Origin: CAIVAT01 sp964628215
Lineage (GTDB): Bacteria > Bacteroidota > Bacteroidia > Bacteroidales > FEN-979
DNA: 53,507 bases
Assembly: GCA_964628215.1 (NCBI GenBank)
Contig: CAZVNF010000004.1
Coordinates: 1-53,507 of the forward strand
Reading direction: 5' to 3'
This document shows, piece after piece, positions 35,054 through 44,397 of the stretch. Position numbers and translations under genes: made by a program. Position 1 is the first letter of the stretch; each line of letters opens with the position of its first letter. The notes below the pieces were generated by a model that was given only the letters and a program-made list of their open reading frames with translations, was not told where the DNA came from and made no database searches.

Positions 35054-37915
35054 ATGCTCCCATTTCTCCAAAAAACTGCTCAATATCTGGTCTCTGTCTT
35101 CAGTGATGGACTTGACGGATTGTGCATTGTTTTGCCCAACCGCCGCGGGGGCCTTTTCCTTAGAAAATACCTGGCTGCAGAGGCAGGAAAGGTTACCTGG
35201 GCACCAACCATTTTTTCTATTGAGGATTTCATTGCCGAACTTAACGGACTGCAGGAGGTGGAAAATATGCATCTTCTTTTTGAACTTTTCGAGGTTCACA
35301 GGGAAATTGAAGGGGCAAATTCACAATCTTTTGAAGAATTCCTTCGCTGGGCACCCCAACTGCTCAGCGATTTTAACGAAGTGGACCGGTACCTGGCCGA
35401 TGCCGGAGAATTGTTCTCCACGCTTACAGAGGCGAGGGCAATCAGTTTGTGGAATCTTGATGGACAGCCTCTTACCGATTTTGAAAAGAAATATTTACAG
35501 TTTTATCAGTCGCTTGTAGTTTATTATGAAAAACTGAAGGTTCGCTTGCTCGCAAAGAATCAAGTTTATCAGGGACTTGGGTTCAGAATAGCAGCTGAGA
35601 ACATTGAAATAAAAAAGGATATACTGCCATGGAAACACATCGTTTTTGCCGGGTTCAATGCGCTTACCAAAGCAGAGGAACACATAATCGGTACCTTGCG
35701 GAACGATGGAAAAGCAACTTTGCTGTGGGATGCCGATGAATATTACCTGAAGAACAAACAACAGGAGGCGGGTGATTTTTTGCGCGATTGGTTTAACAAG
35801 TGGCCAGTTAAAGAACCCCGCTGGATTTCTGATGATTTCGCCAGATCCTCCAAAAATATTGAAATCATTGGCTCTCCTGATCCGGTGGGGCAGGTGAAGT
35901 ACTGCGGACAACTTCTCCGGGAACTGGCATTAAATGCCAAAGCCAATGAAAAAACCGCCGTGGTGCTGCTCGATGAAGGGTTGCTGATTCCTTTGCTCAA
36001 CTCTATTCCCGATGAGGTTGATGCACTCAACATCACAGCCGGCTTGCCGCTGAAACAAACACCCATGGCCGGCCTTTTTGAAACTGTGTTTCAGATGCAT
36101 CTCAATACTGAAAGGTTTACCTACCTGGTTTCAAAAAACATTAAAAAATATTATTACAAGGATGTTCTGAAACTCCTTCTGCACCCGTATATTCACCGGA
36201 TGGCTCACACAATGATGGGGGGTAACCGGTTTGCATTTGATGAAGCCATCGATAAAATCAGGCTGGGACATCAGATATTTATTGGCATTGAAGATGTGGT
36301 ACTAAAGAATTCCGACTTGTTTTCTGTAAACCTGAAATTTCTTGAAGCCATGTTCACTCCCTGGGAAAAACCAGCCGATGCGCTTTCCTGCTTCAATTCA
36401 ATAATAGAAAACATCAGGTCGGGGGAGGTGCTTTCATTGGAAAATGAATACCTCTTTGCCTTTTCAAAAATTGTGCACCAGCTTAACAACCTTCTTGGTG
36501 ATTTCGCATCAGGATTGAAACTCCCTGCCTTTTACGAATTATACAAACAGGTGATCAGCAGCACCAGTCTGCCATTTTATGGAGAACCGCTGAAGGGAGT
36601 GCAGCTAATGGGCATGCTGGAGACCCGTACCCTCGATTTTGATAATCTTATCGTTCTCTCTTGTAATGAAGACCTGCTGCCCAGCAGTAAAACCAATTCC
36701 TCTTTTATACCTTTCGATATTAAAAGGAACTTCGGGTTGCCAACATACCAGCATAAGGATTCTGTGTATGCATATCATTTTTACAGGCTTATCCAGCGGG
36801 CGCAGCAGGTATGGATACTTTACGGCACTGAACCGGATCAGCTCGGCAGCGGTGACCGCAGCCGCTTTCTGAGGCAAATTGCAAGTGAATTGCCTGCATA
36901 CAATCCACGCATTATCATCAGGGAATCAATTTTAACAACTCCGCTGGTAAAAGGGGAGATGTCCGCAGTGATCGAAATCCCAAAAACCGGAATAACGCTG
37001 GCATCTCTTGAAGAAAAAGCGGTGAAAGGCTTCTCTGCCAGTTCGTTAAACTCATATCGAAATTGTCCGCTGAAATTTTATTATGCAGAAATTGCCGGAA
37101 TTAAAGAGCCGGAGGATGTGGAAGATACCATCGATCCTGCCGTGCTGGGCAGTGCCGTGCACGAAGCACTCAACAACCTTTACAAACCATTTATCGACAA
37201 ACCTCTCACAGCAGGAAATCTCTCCTCCATGGAAAAATGGGTGGAGGAGGCTGTAAATAAAGCATTTGAAAAGAAGTTCAAGGGTTCAGATATCACGTAT
37301 GGAAAGAACTTGCTGCTGGTTAGTGTGGCAAAACTGATGGTCAAACGGTTTTTAAAGTATGAAGCAGAGGAAGTTGATGAACTGGTGAAATCGGGAAAGA
37401 GCTGTACCGTAACGTTTCTGGAGCAGTTCGTAGAGACCGGCATCACCATTCCTTATCAGAATAAAGATTTGAATATCAAGCTGAAAGGATTTATTGACCG
37501 GGTTGATAAAATGGACGGATGGTGGAAGATCATCGACTATAAAACAGGCACTACTGAGCCCAAACAGGTGAAAATAAAGGAGTGGGACGATTTGTCGGTC
37601 AACCCCGATCTGAACATCGGTTTTCAGCTGCTGATGTATGGTTTCCTGTTATCCAGGCGTTTCCGTAATCCCATTATTTCAAGCGCAGGCATCGTCTCCC
37701 TTAAAATGATCAATACCGGATTCATGGCTGTTAATGCACCCGGCGAAGAGCCTGGCAAATTGTCAGCCTCGCTGAATGAAGCAGTTATCAAAAGATTTGA
37801 GGAAGTGCTGGTCTCGGTTTTGCAGGATGTATATGACCTTTCAAAGCCATTTGCCCAAACAAATGATCTTAAAGTATGTTCACGTTGTCCCTACCTCAAT
37901 CTTTGCGGACGCTGA
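35054..37915 (+). CDS. AddB-like PD-(D/E)XK nuclease subunit
   Basis: A 953-residue protein resembling AddB, the partner of the AddA-type helicase in double-strand-break processing. The N-terminal half is a degenerate helicase-like domain (VLPNRRGGLFLRKYL in place of Walker A). The C-terminal nuclease has FSASSLNSYRNCPLKFYY, GFIDRVDKMDGWWKIIDYKTG and a final CSRCPYLNLC. Cys671, Cys942, Cys945 and Cys951 match the four ligands of the AddB-type 4Fe-4S cluster that encloses the nuclease. AddA and AddB are separated here by three unrelated genes, although they are often adjacent. Its 3' end overlaps the convergent Memo-AMMECR1 gene by 20 bp. Confidence 0.9.
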   Translation: MLPFLQKTAQYLVSVFSDGLDGLCIVLPNRRGGLFLRKYLAAEAGKVTWAPTIFSIEDFIAELNGLQEVENMHLLFELFEVHREIEGANSQSFEEFLRWAPQLLSDFNEVDRYLADAGELFSTLTEARAISLWNLDGQPLTDFEKKYLQFYQSLVVYYEKLKVRLLAKNQVYQGLGFRIAAENIEIKKDILPWKHIVFAGFNALTKAEEHIIGTLRNDGKATLLWDADEYYLKNKQQEAGDFLRDWFNKWPVKEPRWISDDFARSSKNIEIIGSPDPVGQVKYCGQLLRELALNAKANEKTAVVLLDEGLLIPLLNSIPDEVDALNITAGLPLKQTPMAGLFETVFQMHLNTERFTYLVSKNIKKYYYKDVLKLLLHPYIHRMAHTMMGGNRFAFDEAIDKIRLGHQIFIGIEDVVLKNSDLFSVNLKFLEAMFTPWEKPADALSCFNSIIENIRSGEVLSLENEYLFAFSKIVHQLNNLLGDFASGLKLPAFYELYKQVISSTSLPFYGEPLKGVQLMGMLETRTLDFDNLIVLSCNEDLLPSSKTNSSFIPFDIKRNFGLPTYQHKDSVYAYHFYRLIQRAQQVWILYGTEPDQLGSGDRSRFLRQIASELPAYNPRIIIRESILTTPLVKGEMSAVIEIPKTGITLASLEEKAVKGFSASSLNSYRNCPLKFYYAEIAGIKEPEDVEDTIDPAVLGSAVHEALNNLYKPFIDKPLTAGNLSSMEKWVEEAVNKAFEKKFKGSDITYGKNLLLVSVAKLMVKRFLKYEAEEVDELVKSGKSCTVTFLEQFVETGITIPYQNKDLNIKLKGFIDRVDKMDGWWKIIDYKTGTTEPKQVKIKEWDDLSVNPDLNIGFQLLMYGFLLSRRFRNPIISSAGIVSLKMINTGFMAVNAPGEEPGKLSASLNEAVIKRFEEVLVSVLQDVYDLSKPFAQTNDLKVCSRCPYLNLCGR

Positions 37916-39422
37916 ATTCACCTTCGGAAAATACACAGCCTTCGTAAATGTAAATTGTGGCTTCCTTCCAGCCGTTCCAGCCGATACCTGCTTTGTCACG
38001 AGCGCAATGACCCAGGAATTCTTCAACCGTCCACCCGGTTTCAGTGGCCACCTGGGGCAAAAATGTGCCTGAAGAGTAGCCTTTTTTAAGATAAATACCA
38101 TGCTTGCCCAGGATAATTTCATCTGGAAAACTGATTTTTTTCAAAGGGGAAAGAACCGTGATCTCAATTTCCAGCTGATCAACCTCAGCCAAATTCACCT
38201 GATCGAACCGGGTGTCCTCCGTGGCGGCGGCCACTGCCATGATACTGATCAGTTTATACAATGGGAGGTCGGATGAAAACCTGCCGATACAGCCACGTAA
38301 ATTGCCGTTTTTTTTCAGTGTCACAAAAGCGCCTGCAGAGGCCTTTATGTTCTCGCTGTAAATTGCAGGATTATCATCGGGCATTCGCCGGTCACGGATG
38401 TATTTTTCGATGGTTTTCCTGGCAATATTCAGTAAAGTGATTTTTTCCTCCTGCGAAAAATTAAAACTGCAAGAATCGTTTTTCTTTGTACCTGTGTTTG
38501 TTACCATAAGAGACCAGTACCCTACCACCTGGTCATGGTCGCCATATTCCGAATCACCAGAATTCAGGTACTCAACAGGAACGATGCTGGTTTCCGGCGA
38601 CTTCCCGGTAAGGTTGAGCATAACCATAATTGAGGTCCAGCCGCATAGGTTGGTTGCCAGATTTGAGATTTTTTTATCCCGGTAGTTGTCCAGAAATACT
38701 TTTAAATCATGCGGTGAACCTGCAACAATGGAATCACAGGTGGCTTTATCCGCCTTTTGTGCATCGCCATAGGAAGGATAATGCGAAAAGTCAGTGCTGA
38801 ATATGAACAGATTGCGTTCGTTGAACCAGGGTCTGAGGGCCTCTGCAATTTTTTTACAGGTATCCTCCGAATGGGTGCCAAGTATTATGGGAATAAGTTT
38901 GAATTCATTTTTCAGATGGTATTGAAGAAAAGGAATCTGAACTTCAAGACTGTGTTCGGTGCGGTCGGCTTCAGGGTTGAAGGTGAATACCGGGTTTTCA
39001 CGAATCAGTTTATTTGCCAGTTCAATATTTACAGGTACCGTGCCGAGTGGGGTATTATAATCCCCAATGTTATAAATGGAAGCTCCCGGAAATGAAACCT
39101 GGTGGCTGGAGGCAATCACAAACACATTGTCAAATTGCCTGTCGGGATCAACCTGGTTGTAACCGCTGGCAGCGACCTGGCCGGAAAAAACATAGCCGGC
39201 GTGCGGACTCACAATGCCAATCACCTTTTCAGATGTCCGGGGTTTTGCACCGGCGAAAAGGTTCGCAAGCATCGTCCTGAGTTCCCTGGCATCAGCCGGG
39301 TAAAATCGTCCGGCAGCAGCAGGTTTCCTGTCGGTTTTGCCAGGATTGTCCTGGGCGGATCCCGGCTGGTTGAATGTAAAAAAGAGTCCCATAATTACTA
39401 GGCTTCTGAAAAAACACCACAT
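37896..39422 (-). CDS. AmmeMemoRadiSam protein B-A fusion (Memo-AMMECR1), exported
   Basis: A 508-residue fusion starting at ATG 39422 (a longer frame from TTG 39467 is less likely). A signal peptide (CFFRSLVIMGLFFTFNQPGSAQ) is followed by a Memo domain (GRFYPADARELRTM, GIVSPHAGYVFSG, FSTDFSHYP) with the His/His/Cys-like metal-site arrangement. The C-terminal AMMECR1 domain (about 325-508) contains GAFVTLKKNGNLRGCIGRF. The Memo and AMMECR1 proteins with a radical SAM enzyme form the AmmeMemoRadiSam trio of unknown function. The radical SAM gene is divergent, with about 100 bp between starts. The fusion appears to be periplasmic or lipid-facing while the radical SAM partner has no signal. Confidence 0.9.
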   Translation of the reverse strand: MWCFFRSLVIMGLFFTFNQPGSAQDNPGKTDRKPAAAGRFYPADARELRTMLANLFAGAKPRTSEKVIGIVSPHAGYVFSGQVAASGYNQVDPDRQFDNVFVIASSHQVSFPGASIYNIGDYNTPLGTVPVNIELANKLIRENPVFTFNPEADRTEHSLEVQIPFLQYHLKNEFKLIPIILGTHSEDTCKKIAEALRPWFNERNLFIFSTDFSHYPSYGDAQKADKATCDSIVAGSPHDLKVFLDNYRDKKISNLATNLCGWTSIMVMLNLTGKSPETSIVPVEYLNSGDSEYGDHDQVVGYWSLMVTNTGTKKNDSCSFNFSQEEKITLLNIARKTIEKYIRDRRMPDDNPAIYSENIKASAGAFVTLKKNGNLRGCIGRFSSDLPLYKLISIMAVAAATEDTRFDQVNLAEVDQLEIEITVLSPLKKISFPDEIILGKHGIYLKKGYSSGTFLPQVATETGWTVEEFLGHCARDKAGIGWNGWKEATIYIYEGCVFSEGEFSVRKD

Positions 39423-39520
39423 TCGGTTGTTGACTTTAGTATTTCTTCGTAAAGATACAAATTTCAAATCGCCACATTCCCGGTTTTACTGTATTTTTGT
39501 GTTAAACAGAGGGTGGGAAA

Positions 39521-40612
39521 ATGGAAAACCATAATAGAATGGACAATACCGGACCGGGGAAATTTTACCGTGAGTCACCCTATGCAGTTGCTGCAGCAAA
39601 AGGTGTTCAATGCCGGATTTGTCCGAACAACTGCATCCTGCAGGAAGGTATCGTCAGTATGTGTCATACCCACACGGTGAAGAATGGCAAGCTATACACC
39701 ATGGCTTATGGGAACCCGTGTACAACTCATGTTGATCCGGTTGAAAAAAAACCGCTTTTTCACTTTCTTCCCGGTTCCGGTTGTTTTTCAATTGCCACTG
39801 CAGGATGCAATTTGTCATGCAGGAATTGCCAGAACTGGGAAATTTCACAGCATGGCCCGGCTGAGGTGCGTAATTTGGAGTTGTTTCCGGAAAAAGTGGT
39901 CGAAGAAGCTTTGAAAAGCAGGTCAGAATCAATTGCTTATACCTATTCTGAGCCCATTGTGTTTTATGAATACATGTACGATACTGCAAAAATTGCCTCC
40001 ACCCGGGGAATTAACAATCTCCTGATTTCCAATGGGTATATCAATGAAAAACCGTTGTTGGATTTATGCAGATATCTGGATGCGGCCAATATTGATTTGA
40101 AATCCTTTTCTGATCAAACCTATGTAAAACTCAGTGGGGGCAAACTGCAACCTGTTCTCAACACGTTGAAAGTCTTGCGGGCGGAAGGAGTATGGCTTGA
40201 AATCACAAACCTGATTATTCCAGGCTGGTCTGATGATTTGAACATGATCGGGGAGATGTGTGCCTGGCTGGTTACCAATGGGTTTGCAGATACTCCCATT
40301 CATTTCAGCCGGTTTCACCCGATGCATAAACTTGCCGGTGTTGTTGTTACACCGCTTGAAACCCTTGAAAATGCCCGGAATATTGCGTTGGAAAATGGTA
40401 TGCGGTTCGTGTACCTGGGCAATGTGCCGCACAGTGATGCCGAAAATACCATTTGCCCATCCTGCAAGAAGATTGTGATAGAAAGGCATGGATTTACGAT
40501 CCTGTCATATAATATACGCAATGGGTCGTGTGGTTTTTGCAATAACTTAATTCCCGGAGTATGGGATGGTATTTCTCACAGACAGCGCAGAATAAATGCA
40601 GATGTGCTTTAA
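39521..40612 (+). CDS. AmmeMemoRadiSam system radical SAM enzyme
   Basis: A 363-residue cytosolic radical SAM protein. The CxxxCxxC cluster is Cys96, Cys100 and Cys103 in TAGCNLSCRNCQNW. Cys-rich segments before (CRICPNNC) and at the C-terminus (CPSCKK, CGFCNN) suggest further metal sites. TYSEPIVFYEYMYD is typical of this pyruvate-formate-lyase-activator-like subfamily. The reaction and substrate are not known. The last 14 codons (GISHRQRRINADVL) are encoded by one arm of an inverted repeat element, so the C-terminal tail appears to be repeat-derived. Confidence 0.92.
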   Translation: MENHNRMDNTGPGKFYRESPYAVAAAKGVQCRICPNNCILQEGIVSMCHTHTVKNGKLYTMAYGNPCTTHVDPVEKKPLFHFLPGSGCFSIATAGCNLSCRNCQNWEISQHGPAEVRNLELFPEKVVEEALKSRSESIAYTYSEPIVFYEYMYDTAKIASTRGINNLLISNGYINEKPLLDLCRYLDAANIDLKSFSDQTYVKLSGGKLQPVLNTLKVLRAEGVWLEITNLIIPGWSDDLNMIGEMCAWLVTNGFADTPIHFSRFHPMHKLAGVVVTPLETLENARNIALENGMRFVYLGNVPHSDAENTICPSCKKIVIERHGFTILSYNIRNGSCGFCNNLIPGVWDGISHRQRRINADVL

Positions 40613-40675
40613 TATTTTTGAATGAATTATTGTTCTGCGCCAATCAGTCTGTTTTTCTGCGTTATCTGCGAGAAA
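40572..40675. repeat. inverted TCTGCG repeat element between convergent genes
   Basis: tttctcacagacagcgcaga (40572-40591) and tctgcgttatctgcgagaaa (40656-40675) are inverted 20-bp arms with 3 mismatches. Further TCTGCG-type cores lie between them. The element fills the 66-bp gap between two convergent genes and extends into the coding end of the radical SAM gene. It could act as a bidirectional terminator. Confidence 0.75.
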
Positions 40676-40678
40676 TTC

Positions 40679-41776
40679 TCATCTGCTTGTATGAATTATT
40701 TGTAACCGGATCGGCAAATGATCAGAAAATCCCCCATGGTATTTTGGACCTGAATAGGTTCGGTTCAGTTTTTCACCAAAGTAGGTTTGGTCTTCCTCCA
40801 GTAAAAACCCGGATATGAATATCTTTACCTGCATGGGGCCTGCTTTTAATCCGGAATTACCGTTCATGAGGGATCCCGATACCACAAACTGGTCGAAAGT
40901 ACTCCATTGATCCCGGTATTTCAGGGTGCCTTCTTTACGTATGTTATTCCGTATACCCATCAGGTTGAACAGGCAACTGTCATAAAATGGAAGTGCATTT
41001 GTTTGAGCATGAAGCATCTCTTTCAGACTTTCGTTCTCCGGTTCATCATTGAAATCGCCGGTTATCACTATATTTTCCTGTGGATGAACCCGCTGCACCG
41101 AATCAATGAGTTTTCGCAACACGGAAGCCACAAAATTGCGCCGCGGTTGTGAACTGAGGTAACCGCCCCGCCGGGATGGCCAGTGGTTTACGAATATTGA
41201 GATGGTGTCGTGTTGAAACAAAATCCCTTTGACATGCAGGATCTCTCTCGTTTGTGCCAGGGTATCGAACGGAAACCTGATGCGGGTGCTTGTGCTGCTG
41301 ATCAACCTGAATACATCCTGTCTGTATAGCAGGGCAACATCAACTCCCCTTAAATCCGGTGATTCATGATGGATGAATTTGTATTTCCAGGGCTTTAAAG
41401 GCGTTTCATAAATGAGTTTGTTGAGAACATACCGGTTCTCCACCTCGCATAGTCCAACAATCGCGGGTGGCGACCACTCCCCGATAGCCATCAGTGTTTT
41501 ACCCACATGATTGAGTTTAGTGCTGAACTTAGTCCAGGTCCAGTGTTTTGCACCTGAGGAAGTGAATTCATCATCGAGTTTTGTCGAATCGTCATAGGGG
41601 TCGTACAGATTCTCCACATTCCAGAAAACCATACTGACAGATTGACGATTTATTTTTATCGAATCTAAATTGGCACGATTTTCGCTATAATTCTCCTTTT
41701 GATGACCTTCCAAAGTGTTTGAATTGAAGATCAATTGTGAAACAGATAACATGGTGAAAGTCAGAATTGTTTTCAT
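40679..41776 (-). CDS. endonuclease/exonuclease/phosphatase family protein
   Basis: A 365-residue protein starting at ATG 41776 with a hydrophobic N-terminus (ILTFTMLSVSQLIF) that may be a signal peptide. The EEP fold is shown by VFWNVENLYDP, GLCEVENRYVL (metal-binding Glu), VNHWPSRRGG, ITGDFNDEPENE and the final SDHLPI catalytic Asp-His. Such exported proteins may cleave nucleic acids, phosphoesters or sphingolipids; the substrate is not resolved. It stands alone; its promoter would lie in the 240-bp region shared with htrA. Confidence 0.88.
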   Translation of the reverse strand: MKTILTFTMLSVSQLIFNSNTLEGHQKENYSENRANLDSIKINRQSVSMVFWNVENLYDPYDDSTKLDDEFTSSGAKHWTWTKFSTKLNHVGKTLMAIGEWSPPAIVGLCEVENRYVLNKLIYETPLKPWKYKFIHHESPDLRGVDVALLYRQDVFRLISSTSTRIRFPFDTLAQTREILHVKGILFQHDTISIFVNHWPSRRGGYLSSQPRRNFVASVLRKLIDSVQRVHPQENIVITGDFNDEPENESLKEMLHAQTNALPFYDSCLFNLMGIRNNIRKEGTLKYRDQWSTFDQFVVSGSLMNGNSGLKAGPMQVKIFISGFLLEEDQTYFGEKLNRTYSGPKYHGGFSDHLPIRLQIIHTSR

Positions 41777-41867
41777 GATTGTTTGAATTTGGTGCAACTT
41801 ATTTCAGTTTTACGTTGTCTGTTAGTCGGAGAATCGACCAAAAAGTGATACAGAAATTGGCAAATTC

Positions 41868-41959
41868 ATTAACTTTTTTTTAACAGGAGATTAACAGATT
41901 TTAACAATGAAAGCGAAAATAACAGATGTGTTGCATCGTTTTTAACAGAACCTTTAACA
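41868..41959. promoter_or_regulatory. cluster of TTAACA motifs upstream of htrA-rpoD
   Basis: TTAACA occurs at 41880, 41891, 41901, 41942 and 41954, with a related ATTAAC at 41868. Spacings of 11, 10, 41 and 12 bp are close to whole helical turns. The cluster lies 60-140 bp before htrA. It may be a regulator-binding array or AT-rich coincidence. The 240-bp space between the divergent genes holds no other feature I can support. Confidence 0.35.
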
Positions 41960-42016
41960 AGGCCTGATTTTTAAATTTTGTATTAAACCTGGTTAAACTA
42001 AAAGAACAACAGCACT

Positions 42017-43453
42017 ATGAAAAGAATTGCCGGAGTATTTTTAATTGCGTTATTAGGAGGAGCTGTTTCACTGGGACTTTATAAAGCCTTTGAAAAGAAG
42101 CAGTATTTTATAAATTCACGTCCTGAAGGTATTCCCATCAGGCAGGTAAGCTATAACCCGAGCGCTGCATTCAACCAGCCTGATTTTGAAGCTGCCGCTG
42201 CTATTTCTGTGCATGCGGTGGTTCATATTAAATCGGAGTTTCAGAAAAAGAGCCTGGTTTACGATGATTTTTTCGAGTTTTTTAATTTTGGAGGTCGCCC
42301 TCAACCGCGTGAATACACTACACCTTATTCCGCGATGGGGTCGGGAGTAATTGTTTCACAGGATGGTTATATAGTTACCAACAACCATGTGGTTCAGGAG
42401 GCGACAGAAGTTACAGTAACCCTGAATGACAAGCGTGAATACAAAGCCAGTATTGTAGCAACTGATCCGAGCACTGACCTGGCATTGATCAAGGTTGAGG
42501 AGCAGGCATTGCCTTTTTTAACCTACGGAAATTCAGATGATGTTAAAATAGGGGAGTGGGTGCTTGCAGTGGGCAATCCTTTTAATCTCACCAGTACGGT
42601 CACAGCCGGTATTGTAAGTGCAAAAGCGCGTAATATCAATATACTGGGGTCGCAGGGCGCCATTGAATCTTTTATTCAAACCGATGCTGCGGTAAACTCC
42701 GGCAACAGCGGGGGTGCCCTGGTAAATACCCGTGGCGAACTGATCGGGATCAACGCGGCCATTGCTTCAGGAACAGGTTATTACACTGGCTATAGCTTTG
42801 CCATCCCGGTAAACATCGTTAAAAAAGTGGTGGGTGATTTCATGAAATTCGGGAAAATTCAACGCGCTTACCTTGGAGTCTATTATCGCGAAATTGACGA
42901 CCAGTTTGCGAAAGAAAAGGGATTTACGGATATGAGAGGCATCTATATTGATGATGTGGTTGCCGGTGGCCCGGCAGAACTTGGCGGGGTGAAAACCGGT
43001 GATGTCATCATCCGGATTGACAACATTCCGGTGAATGGTAAAGCTGAACTGATGGAACATATTGGCCAAAAAAATCCGGGAGATCAGGTGGCTGTGATTG
43101 TAAACCGTGAAGGAAAGGAGTACGAACTTACATTAAATCTTCAAAGTGAAGAATCCAGGCAAATTGCTGAAAAAGGCAATAAAGTAATCATACAGGGAGC
43201 CACATTCGAGGCTCTCTCCGACAATGAAAAAGCCAGGCTGAATGTTGACTTTGGCTTTAAAATCACTTCACTGGCCAACGGTAAACTAAAGAATGCCGGG
43301 ATCAGTGCAGGCTTTATATTATTAACAGTTGACCGCAAACCGTTGCGTTCAACCCAGGACTTACGTGAATCGCTTTCAAACAGGCAGGGCGGCGTCCTCA
43401 TTGAAGGACTTTACCCTAATGGTTTGCGGGCATATTATGGAATCGGACTATGA
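42017..43453 (+). CDS. htrA: Do-family serine endopeptidase (HtrA/DegP-like)
   Basis: A 478-residue periplasmic protease-chaperone. An N-terminal hydrophobic segment (IAGVFLIALLGGAVSLGLY) exports or anchors it. The trypsin-like triad is His124 (TNNHVV), Asp154 (DPSTDLALIKV) and Ser231 (NSGNSGGALV). PDZ1 lies at about 275-380 (YLGVYYREI, GVKTGDVIIRIDN) and a degenerate PDZ2 at about 395-478. It degrades or refolds misfolded envelope proteins. Its stop overlaps the sigma factor start by ATGA, so the two are translationally coupled. Confidence 0.95.
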   Translation: MKRIAGVFLIALLGGAVSLGLYKAFEKKQYFINSRPEGIPIRQVSYNPSAAFNQPDFEAAAAISVHAVVHIKSEFQKKSLVYDDFFEFFNFGGRPQPREYTTPYSAMGSGVIVSQDGYIVTNNHVVQEATEVTVTLNDKREYKASIVATDPSTDLALIKVEEQALPFLTYGNSDDVKIGEWVLAVGNPFNLTSTVTAGIVSAKARNINILGSQGAIESFIQTDAAVNSGNSGGALVNTRGELIGINAAIASGTGYYTGYSFAIPVNIVKKVVGDFMKFGKIQRAYLGVYYREIDDQFAKEKGFTDMRGIYIDDVVAGGPAELGGVKTGDVIIRIDNIPVNGKAELMEHIGQKNPGDQVAVIVNREGKEYELTLNLQSEESRQIAEKGNKVIIQGATFEALSDNEKARLNVDFGFKITSLANGKLKNAGISAGFILLTVDRKPLRSTQDLRESLSNRQGGVLIEGLYPNGLRAYYGIGL

Positions 43454-44310
43454 GACAATTAAAAATATCAAAATCAATTACGAACCGTGAAACCGCATCA
43501 CTGGACAGATACCTCTCTGATATAGCAAAAGAGGGGTTGATTTCAGCCGATGAGGAGGTTCAACTTGCCCAACGTATCAAACTTGGCGATCAGGCCGCTC
43601 TTGAAAAGTTATGCAAAGCCAATCTCAGGTTTGTTGTTTCCGTGGCTAAGCAATACCAGAATCAGGGGCTGTCGCTTCCCGATCTTATCAATGAGGGGAA
43701 TGTCGGTTTGATTAAAGCTGCCCGGCGTTTTGATGAAACGCGCGGGTTCAAATTCATCTCCTATGCTGTTTGGTGGATCCGGCAGTCAATTTTACAATCC
43801 CTTGCGGAACAGTCACGAATTGTGCGGCTGCCATTGAATCAGGTAGGTTCGATGAGTAAGATGTCAAAGGCAAACATCAAACTGGAGCAACGTTTTGAGC
43901 GACCACCATCAAACATGGAACTCGCATTGGAACTTGAAATACCTGAACACAAGGTGGCTGAAACTCTCAGGATTTCAACCCGTATCGTGTCCATGGATGC
44001 CCCGATTGATGCAGACGAAGAGGTGAGGCTGGTGGATGTTTTTGTAAATGACTCCCCCGGCACCGATGAAAACCTGATTCAGGAGTCGCTTGCAAAAGAA
44101 GTACAGCGGTCGCTTTCTACCCTCGCTGAAAAAGAACGCGAAATCATCAATATGTTTTATGGCATTGGGGTGCCTCACAGTTATACCCTTGATGAGATCG
44201 GGTCAATGTTCGACCTTACCCGTGAACGGGTAAGGCAGATCAAGGAAAAGGCTTTGCGCCGGCTTAAACATTCTTCTCGGAGTAAGTTACTCAAGTCTTA
44301 CATGGGATAA
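43450..44310 (+). CDS. rpoD: primary RNA polymerase sigma-70 factor
   Basis: A 286-residue group 1-like sigma factor. Region 1.2 (SLDRYLSDIAKEGLI), region 2 (NLRFVVSVAKQYQNQGLSLPDLINEGNVGLIKAARRFD), region 3 and the region 4 helix-turn-helix (YTLDEIGSMFDLTRERVRQIKEKAL) are present. Region 1.1 is absent, as usual for the Bacteroidota housekeeping sigma that reads TTG/TAnnTTTG promoters. The start overlaps the htrA stop by 4 bp. The htrA-rpoD pairing is also found in Porphyromonas, so it is probably conserved synteny. Group 2 identity cannot be strictly excluded. Confidence 0.93.
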   Translation: MRQLKISKSITNRETASLDRYLSDIAKEGLISADEEVQLAQRIKLGDQAALEKLCKANLRFVVSVAKQYQNQGLSLPDLINEGNVGLIKAARRFDETRGFKFISYAVWWIRQSILQSLAEQSRIVRLPLNQVGSMSKMSKANIKLEQRFERPPSNMELALELEIPEHKVAETLRISTRIVSMDAPIDADEEVRLVDVFVNDSPGTDENLIQESLAKEVQRSLSTLAEKEREIINMFYGIGVPHSYTLDEIGSMFDLTRERVRQIKEKALRRLKHSSRSKLLKSYMG

Positions 44311-44397
44311 AAAAACCTCAGTGGTTATTTATTAACAACCTGTTGATAAAGATTGTTAAAAAAATGAATCTGCTTAACTCATGTAAGAAATATTTTG

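Noticed and set aside
44332..44359. TTAACAA...TTGTTAA inverted repeat as rpoD terminator
   Set aside because: The stem is AT-only and is followed by A rather than T residues; too weak to call.
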